This document shows, one piece after another, positions 1 to 10,133 of a DNA stretch of 37,500 nucleotides. Positions within the stretch are counted from its first letter, which is position 1, and every line of letters begins with the position of its first letter. The notes under the pieces were generated by a model. The model had not been told where the DNA came from and ran no database searches. It was given only the letters and a program-made list of their open reading frames with translations. A program made the translations under genes and the position numbers. Source of the DNA: Cryptomeria japonica. Lineage: Eukaryota > Streptophyta > Pinopsida > Cupressales > Cupressaceae. Location of the stretch: positions 473,918,008 to 473,955,507 of the forward strand of contig NC_081405.1 in assembly GCF_030272615.1 (NCBI RefSeq), read 5' to 3'.

Positions 1-1
1 C

Positions 2-898
2 AAATTCTTGAACTTTCAAGAATACAATGGAGGTTTAGTAAGATTCGGAGATGACAAAGCCTGTTCAATCAAAGGTAAGGGTTCAATATCACTTGATGGT
101 AAACATAACACTGACAATGTTTGCTATGTTGAAGGATTAAAACATAATCTTTTAAGTGTTGGTCAATTAGTTGAAAAAGGTTTTCAGTTACAATTTAAAA
201 ATGGAAAATGCAAAATCATGAATAGAACTGGTTTGGAAATTGCAACTAGTAATCAGACTAGAGGTAATATCTTTCATTTGAATAATAGTGAAAAGGCATG
301 CTTAATTGCTCATATAGATGAAAGTTGGCTATGGCATAAAAGACTATGTCATGTAAATTTTGATTGCATGGTAAAAATCAGTACTTCTAAGGTAGTTAGA
401 GATCTACCTAAAATTGTGAAACCTCAGAATACAATTTGCAAGGAATGTCAATTTGGAAAACAGATTAGAGCTAGTTTCAAAAGTATTCCAGAAAAATTCA
501 ATAATGCTCTTGATTTAATTCACACTGATTTATGTGGTCCGGCTAGAACTAAAAGCTTACAAGGTGATAGATATTTCATGCTAATTATTGATGATTATTC
601 TAGATTGTGTTGGGTTACATTTCTCAGAGAAAAGTCAGAAGCACTTGGGAAGTTCAAACTATTCAAAGCAATGGTTGAAAATGAAACTGGTAAGAAAATT
701 AAATGTTTAAGATCAGATCAAGGAGGAGAATTCACATCTAGAGATTTTAGTACATTCTGTGAAGTGAATGGAATCAAAAGACAGTTATCAGCACCTCAGA
801 CACCACAACATAATGGAGTTGTTGAAAGGAAAAATAGAACTATTTTGGACGCAGCAAGAAGTATGTTATCAGAAGCAAATCTACCACATGTGTACTAG
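2..898 (+). pseudogene. copia Pol: protease tail and integrase core
   Basis: This is the first readable piece of the polyprotein. It starts just after where the protease DSG active site would be; the phrase VEGLKHNLLSVGQL is the conserved stretch between protease and integrase. The zinc-binding pre-integrase motif is visible as WHKRLCHVNF followed by CKECQFGK (HHCC pattern). The integrase core has its three acidic residues: HTDLCGP, then RSDQGGEF, then the Glu in NGVVERKNRT. Integrase inserts the cDNA into chromosomal DNA. The frame stops at a TAG (896-898) where copia integrases usually have Trp (VYWREVV-like), so a TGG-to-TAG change is the likely cause. The true start is outside the window; the first in-window ATG is not a real start. 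Confidence 0.92.
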
Positions 899-1333
899 AG
901 AGAGGTAGTAAGCACTTCTGTCTATACATTCAACAAAGTTCACATCAAAGGTGAAACCGGTAAGACCCCTCATGAACTATGGTTTGGTATTACTCCTACT
1001 CTTAAGTATTTCACAATTTTTGGAAGTAAATGTTATATTAGAAGAGATGAGTATATTGGCAAGTTTGATCCTAGAAGTGATGAAGGAATATTTCTTGGTT
1101 ATTCATCTAAGAGTAAAGCTTATAGATGTTTTAATAAAAGATTACAAAAAATTGTTGAGAGTACAAATGTAAAGATTGATGAACAATTCAGAGGAACTTC
1201 AAGGTATATAGACTTTGAACCGGTAACAAAAATTATGACAAATGAACCAACAGTAAATCCACCAGTACAAAATGATGACCCAGTTACTCCGGTATCATTA
1301 GAGGATACCATAGTAATTGAAGAACAACAATAG
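899..1333 (+). pseudogene. copia Pol: integrase C-terminal region and linker
   Basis: This stretch continues in the same frame after the 896-898 TAG. It holds the conserved copia integrase C-terminal phrases KTPHELWFG, FGSKCYIRRD and GIFLGYSSKSKAYR, then a poorly conserved acidic linker leading to RT. The frame closes at a TAG (1331-1333) in a run of Gln codons, consistent with CAG to TAG. No other lesion is seen. Confidence 0.85.
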
Positions 1334-2104
1334 ACTAAGACACCTCGGTATGTAAGACTGAATCATTCCGAAGATCAGATAATTGGAAGCAAATTTAAAG
1401 GAGTCATGACAAGAGGAAGATTGGAAAATGAAGAGGTATGTCTTATTTCTCAAATTGAACCATTATCTATCAATGAGGCATGTGAAGATAAATTTTGGAT
1501 TAAAGATATGGAAGAAGAATTAGGACAAATTGAGAAAAATAATACTTGGACATTAGTTCCCCAGCCTGAAAATAAAAATGTAATTGGAACCAAATGGGTA
1601 TTTAGAAACAAACTCAATGAAGATGGTAAGGTTGTCAGGAATAAAGAAAGACTAGTGTGTAAGGGATATTCTCAGAAAGAAGGAGTTGATTACAATGAAA
1701 CCTTTGCATCGGTAGCTAGAATTGAAGCAGTTAGATTATTCTTAGCCTTTGCAGCTCACAAGGATTACAAAGTTTATCAAATGGATATTAAATGTGCATT
1801 TTTGAATGGAGATCTTGAAGAAGAAGTTTATATTGAACAACCTGATGGATTTTCTTTGATAGATAACAATGATATGGTTTGCAGATTAATAAAAGCTCTA
1901 TATGGACTAAAACAAGCTCCAAGAGCTTGGTATGCAAGATTGGATAAGTATCTCTTAAAAATTGGTTTTACTAAAGGAAATGCAGATAGCAATTTATATT
2001 ACAAAGTAACTAATGATGACATTTTAATTATGGAAGTATTTGTTGATGATATAATCTTTGGAGGAGAAGATGGATTATGCAAAGAATTTTCTCTTAAAAT
2101 GTAG
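1334..2104 (+). pseudogene. copia Pol: reverse transcriptase, fingers and palm
   Basis: This is the RNA-dependent DNA polymerase of the element. It shows the copia RT signatures in order: NTWTLVPQP, GTKWVFRNK, ERLVCKGYSQKEGVDYNETF, then VYQMDIKCAFLNGDLEEEVYIEQP with the first catalytic Asp. YGLKQAPRAWY follows, and the catalytic FVDD box comes near the end. FVDD rather than YVDD is present in all three copia copies here, so it is a family trait and not damage. It ends at a TAG (2102-2104) where KMQHEFEMS-type elements have Gln. Everything upstream to base 2 is in the same frame. Confidence 0.93.
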
Positions 2105-2992
2105 CATGAATTTGAAATGTCTATGATTGGAGAAATAAAATTCTTTTTAGGATTGCAGATTTTACAGACTGATAAAGGCATATTTTTGAGTCAATCTAAG
2201 TACTTGAAAGAACTACTCAAGAAATTTGGGATGGAGAACTCTAAACCGGTAAGCACACCTATGACTACAAATGACAAATTATCTCAAAGGGATGAATCTA
2301 CACCTATTAATCCAACTAGATACAAATCTATGATAGGAGGTTTACTGTATTTGACACAAACCAGACCTGATATTATGAATGTAGTATGTATAGTTTCTAG
2401 ATTTCAGAGTAATCCCAAGGAAAATCATGAATCAGCAGTAAAAAGGATTTTCCGGTACTTACAAGGCACAACAAATCTTGGATTATGGTATCCTAAAGAT
2501 GAAAATTTTGATCTATATGCATACATAGATGCAAATTGGGCAGGAGATGTGGATGATAGAAAGAGCACCACTAGAGGAGCATTCTTTCTTGGAAAGAGAT
2601 TAGTTTCTTGGTTAAGTAAGAAACAGAGTTGTACATCTTTATCAACAGTAGAATCAGAATATGTTGCAGCAGCAACAAACTGTACACAGGTACTTTGGCT
2701 TAAGCAAATGTTGAAAGACATAAAGGTAAAATGCAAGGAACCTACTACTATATATTGTGATAACACTGCAGCAATTGATATATCTAAGAATCCAGTATTA
2801 CATTCTAAAACAAAACATGTTTCTATCAAACTAATTTTTCTAAGGGAAAAAGTTGAAGAAAAGGAAATAAAATTGGTTTATGTGAGTACTAAAGAACAAC
2901 TTGCAGATATTTTTACAAAACCTTTGCCTAAGGAAACTTTTGAGTATCTCAGAGATCAGCTTGGAGTCTTACCTCCACCAGTAGAGACTTAG
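2105..2992 (+). pseudogene. copia Pol: RT thumb and RNase H, true C-terminus
   Basis: This continues in frame after the 2102-2104 TAG. It starts with MIGEIKFFLGLQI and carries GGLLYLTQTRPDI. The RNase H domain follows, with DANWAGDVDDRKST, SLSTVESEYVAA and YCDNTAAI, which supply the acidic catalytic residues. The copia C-terminal hallmark KEQLADIFTKPL comes next. The TAG at 2990-2992 is the natural terminator, because it lies just after LGVLPPP as in the other two elements. One departure from the family is IKLIFLRE where IKYHFLRE is usual. RNase H degrades the RNA strand during cDNA synthesis. Confidence 0.92.
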
Positions 2993-3070
2993 ATAGTTGA
3001 TGATTGTCATCAACCGCAGAATTAAATGGACAAATCTTTTATTCCGGTATTTGATGAGGAAGCTACTTCT

Positions 3071-3358
3071 CAGGGGGAGTAGTTGGTATATTGAATTGGT
3101 TGGTATTCTGTATGAACTTGATCTTTTTGCGACTTTGGCATTTGATGTCAAAGGGGGAGAGATATATGGAAAAACATTAAAGAAAAATATATGGAAAAAT
3201 GCATTATCTTTTTGAGGAGAGATTGGTATTGTAAATAAATCTTTGTATAAACACATATTACTCCCAAGGGGAGAATTGGTTTTTGTACTTGGCATTTCTA
3301 TTTTGGCACTTTGATGGTTTTTCCATCTTGTGTTGCCAACAATGCCAAAGGGGGAGAT
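3071..3358 (+). promoter_or_regulatory. polypurine tracts before 3' LTR of copia A
   Basis: Four GGGGGAG-type purine runs occur at about 3071, 3151, 3266 and 3346. The last, AAAGGGGGAGAT, touches the LTR and is the expected plus-strand primer site. The three extra copies are regularly placed in the non-coding spacer, and copia B and C show the same arrangement. Confidence 0.8.
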
Positions 3359-4412
3359 TGTTGGTATTTTGGTATGGTTTTGTCATTGATGTCAACACCT
3401 ACTAAATACACCTACTTTGGAGATCCAGCAACATTCACCGGCAATCAGTAAACTATTCAACAATCACCGGTATATGGTTAACTGACAGGATATAATGTAC
3501 ACCGGTACATACAATGACATGGAAGACACTTGGTAATGTTGAAGACATCATGTGGACACTTTTCCTTGAAGTAATATCATTGGTATACTCTTATTTGCAT
3601 ATTTGCTTTTACCGACAAATAGGTCCAAGTTATCTAGGGTTAAACCAGCAGGTTCATCTTTTCCAGATCAGCATGGCACACTATGGAGACGATTTATTAT
3701 TGTTGTAAATGCATTAAGCCGACATGTTCAATCGGTTATTGCATTGGATATTGTATTATTTGTAAAAAATTTTCTTGTAATATCTTGTAGAGCTGACCTA
3801 CTAAAATTGGTCTTAGGGTATGATATAAATGTAAGATCTTATTTGTAAGATCAGATGTGGAATGCGAAAAAAAAAATTGTAAGAAGGTATATGTGAGATT
3901 AAGCAGAGGTATACATGAAGACATCATTTGAAGGTGAAGCTAGGTTTTTGTAGAAGCATATCAACATTACATCGGTACTGAATCTAGCATATGAAGATGC
4001 TATTTTGTGCAGTACATTCTCATTGGATTTAACCATCCAACTGTAGTCAGTGTGACTCCCATTTTTGTTTGAGTAGTGAGCTCTAGGCTGTTGGCCTTTC
4101 TGCATGTGCAGACCCCTCTTGTACACTTATTATCTACAGTAGTATCATCTGATTGTGGGTAAGGTTTCCCACCATGGTTTTTCCCCTTACAGGGTTTCCA
4201 CGTACAAATATTTGTGTCATGTGTTGTGGTTGACTTTGTGCTTATGTTTCATGCATTAATTGTTACCGGTACAACATTTCCTGTTAACATTGTTTACTGG
4301 CATAATTAACTATCTTACCGGTATTAAGCAATAAGTTGGTTAATAAGATTTTGGTTTGAATTTATTAAACAACTGATTCACCCCCCCCTCTCACTTGTCC
4401 CAGCGACCTACA
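3359..4412 (+). repeat. 3' LTR of copia A
   Basis: The LTR starts TGTTGG directly after the polypurine tract and ends CCTACA, an imperfect inverted terminal pair, giving about 1054 bp. Near its end is a C-run after GATTCA (about 4374-4390). Copia B and C have the same feature 60-70 bases from their LTR ends, which supports the boundary. ACCGGTA and CCGGTA words recur in it. The right end was set by the TG...CA rule and by where the satellite starts, so it may be off by a few bases. Confidence 0.82.
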
Positions 4413-6232
4413 TTGTTATGGGTCATATGGTGTCGTATGACCCCTTACGACATCATATGACCCTCTAGGACACAATACAGTGTCGTTATGGGTCTTATGG
4501 TGTCCTAAGGGGTCATATGGTGTCTTATGACCCCTTAGGACACCATATTACCCCTTAGGACATAATATGGTGTCGTTATGGGTTGTATGGACACCTAAGG
4601 GGTCATATGGTGTCCTGTGGGGCCACAGGACACCATATGACCCCGTAGGTGTTGTTATGGGTCGTATGGTGTCCTAAGGGGTCATATGGTGTCTTATGAC
4701 CCCTTAGGACACCATATGACCCCTTAGGACATAATATGGTGTCGTTATGGGTTGTATGGACACCTAAGGGGTCATATGGTGTCCTATGGGGCCATAGGAC
4801 ATCATATGACCCCTTAGCTATCGTTATGGGTTGCATGGTGTCGTAAGGGGTCATATGGTGTCCTATGACCCCTTAGGACACCATATGACCGCCTAGGACA
4901 CAATAGGGGGCCATAGGACATCATATGACCCCTTAGCTATCGTTATGGGTTGCATGGTGTCGTAAGGGGTCATATGGTGTCCTATGACCCCTTAGGACAC
5001 CATATGACTGCCTAGGACACAATAGGGTGTCGTTATGGGTCATATGGTGTGCTAAGGGGTCATATGGTGTCTTATGACCCCTTAGGACACCATATGACCC
5101 CTTAGGACACAATATGGTGTCGTTATGGTGTCTTAAGGAGTCATATGGTGTCCTATGACCCCTTAGGACACCATATGACCCCTTAGGACATAATATGGTG
5201 TTGTTATGGGTTGTATGGACACCTGAGGGGTCATATGATGTCCTATGGGGCCATAGGACACCATATGACCCATTAGGTGTCGTTATGGGTCGTATGGTGT
5301 TGTAAGGGGTCATATGGTGTCCTATGACCCCTTAGGATACTATATGACCCCCTAGGACACAATAGGGTGTCGTTATGGGCCGTATGGTGTCCTAAGGGGT
5401 CATATAGTGTCTTATGACCCCTTACGACACCATATGACCCCTTAGGACACAATACGGTGTCGTTATGGGTTGTATGGGGTCCTAAGGGGTCATATGATGT
5501 CCTATGACCCCTTAGGACACCATATGACCTGTTAGGACACAATATAGTGTCGTTATGGGTCGTATGGACACCTAAGGGGTAATATGGTGTCCTATGGGGC
5601 CATAGGACACCATATGACCCCTTAGGTGTTGTTATGGGTTGTTATGGTGTCGTAAGGGGTCATATGGTTTCCTATGACCCCTTAGGATACCATATGACCC
5701 CTTAGGACATAATAGGGTGTCATTATGGGTCGTATGGTGTCGTAAGGGGTCATATGGTTTCCTATGACCCTTTAGGACACCATATGACCCCTTACGACAC
5801 AATATGGTTTTGTTATGGGTCGTATGGTGTCCTGAGGGGTCATAGGACACCGTATAGCCCTTTAGGACACAATATGACTCCTAACAACACCTAAGGGGTC
5901 ATATGGTGTCCTATGACCCATTAATACCCCATATGGTTCCGTTATGTGTCCTATGGTGTCCTAAGGAGTCATATGATGTCCTATGACCACTTAGGACAAA
6001 ATATGGTGTCGTTATGGGTCATATGGTAACCTAAGAGGTGATATGGTGTCCTATGACCCCTTAGGACACCATATGACCCTTTAGGTGTCATTAGGGGTCA
6101 TTTTGTGTCCTAAGGGGTCATATGGTGTCCTATGACCCCTTAGGACACCATATGACCCTTTAGGTGTCATTAGGGGTCATTTTGTGTCCTAAGGGGTCAT
6201 ATGGTGTCCTATGACCCCTTAGGACCTAGAGA
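4413..6232. repeat. palindromic satellite array, 90/79-bp monomers
   Basis: About 20 tandem monomers start with TCGTTATGGG-like boxes near 4483, 4573, 4652, 4742, 4821, 4940, 5030, 5120, 5201, 5280, 5370, 5460, 5550, 5629, 5720 and 5810. After these the array degrades. Two monomer types are seen. The A type (~90 bp) has CTATGACCCCTTAGG at its centre. The B type (~79 bp) has GTATGGACACC near its start and CTATGGGGCCATAGG at its centre. B monomers lie near 4573, 4742, 5201 and 5550. In both types the core is a dyad of about 50 bp flanked by AAGGGGTCATATGG and its complement, nearly perfect in B. Long minus-strand frames across the array exist only because 90 is a multiple of three. Confidence 0.95.
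6041..6232. repeat. homogeneous 79-bp terminal repeats of the satellite
   Basis: The right end of the array has a different unit that repeats exactly or almost exactly at 6041, 6120 and 6199 (period 79). It contains CATTAGGGGTCATTTTGTG, absent from the main monomers. Its higher identity suggests a more recent local amplification. Confidence 0.85.
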
Positions 6233-6292
6233 GAGGAGGGAGTGAGGAAAAAACTAAGGGAAAGAGGTGAGAGAGGGAATTAGATGGGTGTA

Positions 6293-6639
6293 AGGATGAA
6301 GAGGAAGATAGCTCAAGGGATAGGAGAATAAGGGAATTGTGAGAGCTAGAGAGGGGAGGGACAAAGAAGAGTTTGTACCTATTCCACATTTGGCGCACAC
6401 CAAATAGGGAGAGTGCCAAATGTGTACATAGAAACCCCCATCTCACCTCTCCCTTCTTTATCTCCCTTCCCTCATAGTTCCATCTCTCTCTATGAACTAG
6501 ATCTCATATTCTCTCTCTCTCCTTACCTCTTCTCGGGCTCTTCATTCTTATAGATGCATACTCTTATTTGTCCCTCCCCTTTCTAGCTCTCACAATTCCC
6601 TTAATCTGCTATCCCTCGAGCTATCTCCCTCTTCATCCT
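6293..6639. repeat. long inverted repeat
   Basis: Bases 6293-6376 (from AGGATGAAGAGGAAGATAGC to ACAAAGAAGAG) are the approximate reverse complement of 6561-6639 (from CTCTTATTTGTCCCTCCCC to CCCTCTTCATCCT). The arms are about 80 bp at high identity with a loop of roughly 180 bp. The left arm is purine-rich and the right arm pyrimidine-rich. It could be a foldback element, but no flanking target duplication was found. Confidence 0.75.
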
Positions 6640-6760
6640 TATTTGGCACGTGCCAAATGTGGAATATGGACCACATTTGGCGCATGCCAAATGGAATATC
6701 CATTCATCACATTTGGTGCATGCCAAATAGGGTGCTCGCCATATTTGGTGAGCACCAAAT
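6388..6760. repeat. five 18-bp palindromes, ATTTGG...CCAAAT
   Basis: ATTTGG-N6-CCAAAT blocks of exactly 18 bp occur at 6388-6405, 6641-6658, 6675-6692, 6711-6728 and 6743-6760. The copy at 6641 is a perfect palindrome around GCACGTGC. The last four are phased at 34, 36 and 32 bp. A half-site, GTGCCAAATG, is at about 6413. The first copy lies in the loop of the long inverted repeat. Confidence 0.8.
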
Positions 6761-6865
6761 GTCCCGCTTTGGGAAACACCAAACCTATGGTTTGGATTTG
6801 CCTTGGGAATCAAACCCAAAGGTTTGGACAACCATTTCAGGCTAGAGATGTGTTTTTGTTAGAAC

Positions 6866-7644
6866 ATTAAAAATTTTGACATATTTTTGGTCGTGCTCTC
6901 CGTCAGGTTTGCACGTGTTTCAATGAAGTTAAAAAAAATACCGTGGTAAACTTGAGCTCCCTCTTAGCTATCCAAAAATATAATTTATTTTAAATTTTGA
7001 TTTCGTTAAGTCTTTCACCTATAATTTCTTTTGTTAGTGTGTCCGTTTTTTGTCAAAAACCAACATGCAATATTTTGGGTCTAGATTTTTACACGTTCAT
7101 CAGATTTTGAAAAAAATTACATTTTTAGAAACTAGACTCCATTATACACAATTTAAAAATAAAAAGTTTTGATTTTTGATTTGTTTTCAATGATTTTAGG
7201 GGGGAGCACGCTCAAATTTATGTTTTTTAGGATGTGTCCACTTCGAAAATTAGTAAAAAATCATATACTCATTAAAAAATTAGCTGAAAATTCTGGCATA
7301 AACATTAAGGTGTTAGCTAATTTCTCACCAAAGCAATTTTAAAAATTAAAAAAAAAAGTTAACATTTTAGGGGGGCCACAACAAATGCTATGTTATGTTT
7401 TTTGCATAAAAACAAGACCACTTTTTTTGGCCCCCCTTTTTGAAGCCCTTAATCTCCATCATTTTCAAAAAAAAATAGTAGTTTAGAAAGTAGACTTGAA
7501 GCACTCTGACTCTTGTTCTTGTTGCATCTTCAAATTTGGAGTGTAACTATCTTCAATTTGTCATTGAAGTCAGACTTTGCTGATTTCAGAAAAAAAGTGG
7601 CATCTTAAGACCCCCTTTTGGTACCACAACTTGGTGCACATACC
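6866..7644. other. A+T-rich non-coding stretch
   Basis: There is no reading frame, LTR boundary or tandem structure that I can support. Runs of A and T are frequent and two short GGGGGG/CCCCC-flanked phrases occur (about 7199 and 7420). It ends where copia B coding sequence becomes recognisable. Confidence 0.6.
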
Positions 7645-7649
7645 CACCG

Positions 7650-8100
7650 GGTACTTGTCAAGAGAGGTAACAACAAAACACCTTATGAATTATGGCATGG
7701 CAAGACTCCTAATGTAAGTTACTTTAAAATTTTTTGGAGTAAATGTTTCATTAAATGTGATGATTTCACTTGAAATGTTGATGCAAAGTGTGATGAAGGT
7801 ATTTTTCTTGGTTACTCTACAAAGAGTAAGGCTTTCAAATGTTATAAAAAGAGAACAAAAAGGATAATTAAAAGTGTAAATGTGAAGGTATATGAACTCT
7901 CTAAGAAATATGATGAGACCAACATATCTGAACCTGAGAAAGATGAAGAAAAACTTGTGTTTATTGAATCAGAAGTACAAAAGAATGATGAGCAGGAAAA
8001 TGCAGAAATAGGTGCTCAACCGGTAAATGAAGAAAGTGGTGAAGAAGATGAAGAACATGAAGCAAAAGGAACATCACCGAAACCAGTAATACCAAGGTAA
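7650..8100 (+). pseudogene. copia B Pol: integrase C-terminus and acidic linker
   Basis: KTPYELWHGKTP, then SKCFIKCDDF, then DEGIFLGYSTKSKAFKCY match the integrase C-terminal region seen in copia A. A TGA near 7772 replaces a probable Trp codon. From 7882 there is a Glu- and Lys-rich linker that ends at TAA (8098-8100). At that point PRYVRLNH-type sequence should follow, so a small deletion probably created this stop. No catalytic residue of integrase remains. Confidence 0.82.
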
Positions 8101-8518
8101 TATTAAATCATTTAGAAGAACAAATTATATGAGATAAAAATGTTGGTGTACAAACAAGAAGGAAAATTAGAGAAAACTCCTATCTGATTTCTACTATTGA
8201 GCTTAAAATAGTAAGAGAGGCATTGAAGGATGATGTTGGATTAATGCTATGAATGAGGAATTGGATCAGATAGAGAATAACAAGACATCGACACTTGTTC
8301 CCAGACCGGAAGACAAGAATGTGACTGGCACTAAATGGGTCTTTAGAAACAAGTTGAATGAAGAAGGCAAGGTTGTGAGGAATAAAGAAAGGTTGGTATG
8401 TAAAGGCTATGCACAAGAAGGAGGAGATTATGGAGAAACCTTTGCACCTGTGGCAAGATTGGAAGGAGTAAGAATGTTACTTTCTTATGCTACATTTAAA
8501 GGCTTCAAGGTCTACTAG
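8101..8518 (+). pseudogene. copia B Pol: reverse transcriptase N-terminal half
   Basis: After a damaged lead-in (VQTRRKIRENSYLIS visible at about 8145-8190 in another frame), the clean frame from 8249 gives [29 protein letters not shown] and [12 protein letters not shown]. It stops at a TAG (8516-8518) where the family reads VYQMDV, hence CAG to TAG. In TSTLVPRP, Ser replaces the usual Trp of NTWTLVP. Confidence 0.86.
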
Positions 8519-9144
8519 ATGGATGTTAAATCTACTTTTCTTAATGACATCCTTGAGGAAGAAGTGTACATAGAACAACCAGATGGATTCACTTTGTCTA
8601 AGGATACAAATATGGTTTGCAAGCTACATAAGGAACTGTATGGATTGAAGTAGACACCAAGAGCATGGTATGAAATATTGCATGCACACCTGATTAAGAT
8701 AGGATTCCAGTGTACCAGTGAGGAAATCTCATATATCTTAAGACTAATGGAGATAGAGTGTTGATATCTTAAGTATTTGTAGATGATATAATTTTTGGAG
8801 GTGATGATGATTTATGTATGGATTTTACTGAGGAGATGAAGAAATAATTTGATATTTCTCTTATTGGTGAGATTAATTTTTTCATTGGGTTGTAGGTCTA
8901 GTAATTGGATGGTGGAATATTTATCTGTTAGAGTAAGTATGTAAAGGAAGTGTTGAAAATATTTGACATGGAGGATTGTAAATTGGTTGGTACTCCGATG
9001 GTGACAAGTTGTAAATTGTCTAAACAAGATGATTCACCCTCTATTGATGAAAAAGAATATAGGTCCATGATTGGTAAATTGCATTATGTTGTTCAGAGCA
9101 GGCCTTATATTGCACATGATGTTGTTTTGGTTGCTATATTTTAG
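8519..9144 (+). pseudogene. copia B Pol: reverse transcriptase palm and thumb, broken
   Basis: MDVKS, LEEEVYIEQPDGF and YGLK-TPRAWY are readable, with a TAG inside YGLKQAPR at about 8651-8653. A frameshift lies around 8735, and the FVDDIIFGG catalytic box is then read in the new frame. Several TAG codons follow between about 8845 and 8932, at positions where the family has Gln. The piece from 8950 (EDCKLVGTPM to SMIGKLHYVVQSRPYIAHD) is intact until TAG at 9142-9144, again a Gln position. Confidence 0.85.
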
Positions 9145-9729
9145 AAGGATCCCAAGGAGACTCACTTGGTAGTAGTGAAAAGGATATTTTGGTACTTGAA
9201 AGGCACAATAGATTATGGTTTATGGTATCCTTATAAAAAATATTTTTCTTTGGAAGTGTTTATGGATGCAGATTGGGCAGGCAATGTTGATGACTAGAAA
9301 AGCACTAGTGGTGGAGCTTTTCTTCTTGGAGGTAGATTGGTTGCTTTGACAAGTAAAAAGAAAACTTGTGTTTCACAGTCAACAATAGAGCCAGAGTATG
9401 TTGCAACATCAATGAATTGCATGCATGCAATCTAGATGAGACATGTGTTGGAAGGTTTTAAGCAATATATGTTTGAACTGATGATTATTTATTGTGACAA
9501 TAGAAGTGCAATTAATATTTCTAAAAATCATGTATTACATGCAAGAAATAAAAAAATAGAATTGAAATATCACTTTGTGAGGGAGAGAGTACATGAAAAA
9601 CAAGTCAGAATGGAGTATGTGACAAACAAAGAGCAGCTAGCAGACATTTTCACAAAACCATTGCCAAAGACTACCTTTGAGTACCTTAGAGGTAAATTAG
9701 GGGTCAGACCCCTGCACAAGAAAAACTAG
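9145..9729 (+). pseudogene. copia B Pol: RNase H and C-terminus
   Basis: KDPKETHL, then DADWAGNVDD, SQSTIEPEYVA, YCDNRSAINIS and KEQLADIFTKPLPK give the RNase H domain. Pro replaces Ala in the usual STAEAEYVA box and TAG codons interrupt at about 9296 (after NVDD) and 9433 (a Trp position, IWMR). The last open part starts at 9436. The TAG at 9727-9729 is the natural end after LGVRPLHKKN. Confidence 0.87.
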
Positions 9730-9805
9730 GATGCAAGAGATGCATCAATCTAGTATGCTTATTGAAAACTTTTTACCATGGATTGATGAAATGTTGGCTA
9801 CTCCG

Positions 9806-10133
9806 TAGGGGGAGCAACTTAGATGAGATTTACAGAGATCTTGAAGACAACAACAACATATTTGATGACCGATGATGCATATGCACCTTTGGAATTGCTG
9901 TCAAAGGGGGAGAATAAGAAATATGATTGGGAAGAAGAAATATATTAGCCTAAGGAGGAGAAGATGTGTAATAGAAAGGGGGAGAATAACTGAAGATTTA
10001 GTTCTAGATGGAGAAGAGAAGAATCGACAGAAGAGTGAAGTGTAGCAGAGAAGTTCCAAAACTAAGCAACATGAATTCAGTTGAATATGTTGGTGTTGAT
10101 GTTGGTGTTTCCATCAATGCCAAAGGGGGAGAA
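9806..10133 (+). promoter_or_regulatory. polypurine tracts before 3' LTR of copia B
   Basis: GGGGGAG runs occur at about 9806, 9904, 9976 and 10123, with a weaker AAGGAGGAG near 9952. The last, AAAGGGGGAGAA, adjoins the LTR. TGTCAAAGGGGGAGA at about 9899 also occurs in copia A and C at the equivalent place. Confidence 0.75.

Larger units (their letters stand above)
1..4412 (+). mobile_element. Ty1/copia retrotransposon A, 5' part outside window
   Basis: One pol reading frame is followed by a spacer with four polypurine tracts and a TG...CA LTR, the standard 3' half of a copia element. Domain order is protease tail, integrase, reverse transcriptase, RNase H, which is the copia order (integrase before RT). 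The 5' LTR, gag and protease active site lie upstream of base 1. The frame is kept over about 2990 bases with only three in-frame TAG codons and no frameshift, so this is the best preserved pol of the three copia copies. It abuts the satellite at 4413, so it probably inserted into or at the edge of that array. The target duplication cannot be checked because the left end is missing. Confidence 0.93.

Noticed and set aside
4603-5850. Minus-strand proteins with repeating PYDPLGHHTTHNDT-type phrases
   Set aside because: They are translations of the satellite. The 90-bp period is 30 codons, so any stop-free frame repeats; breaks fall wherever a monomer has another length.
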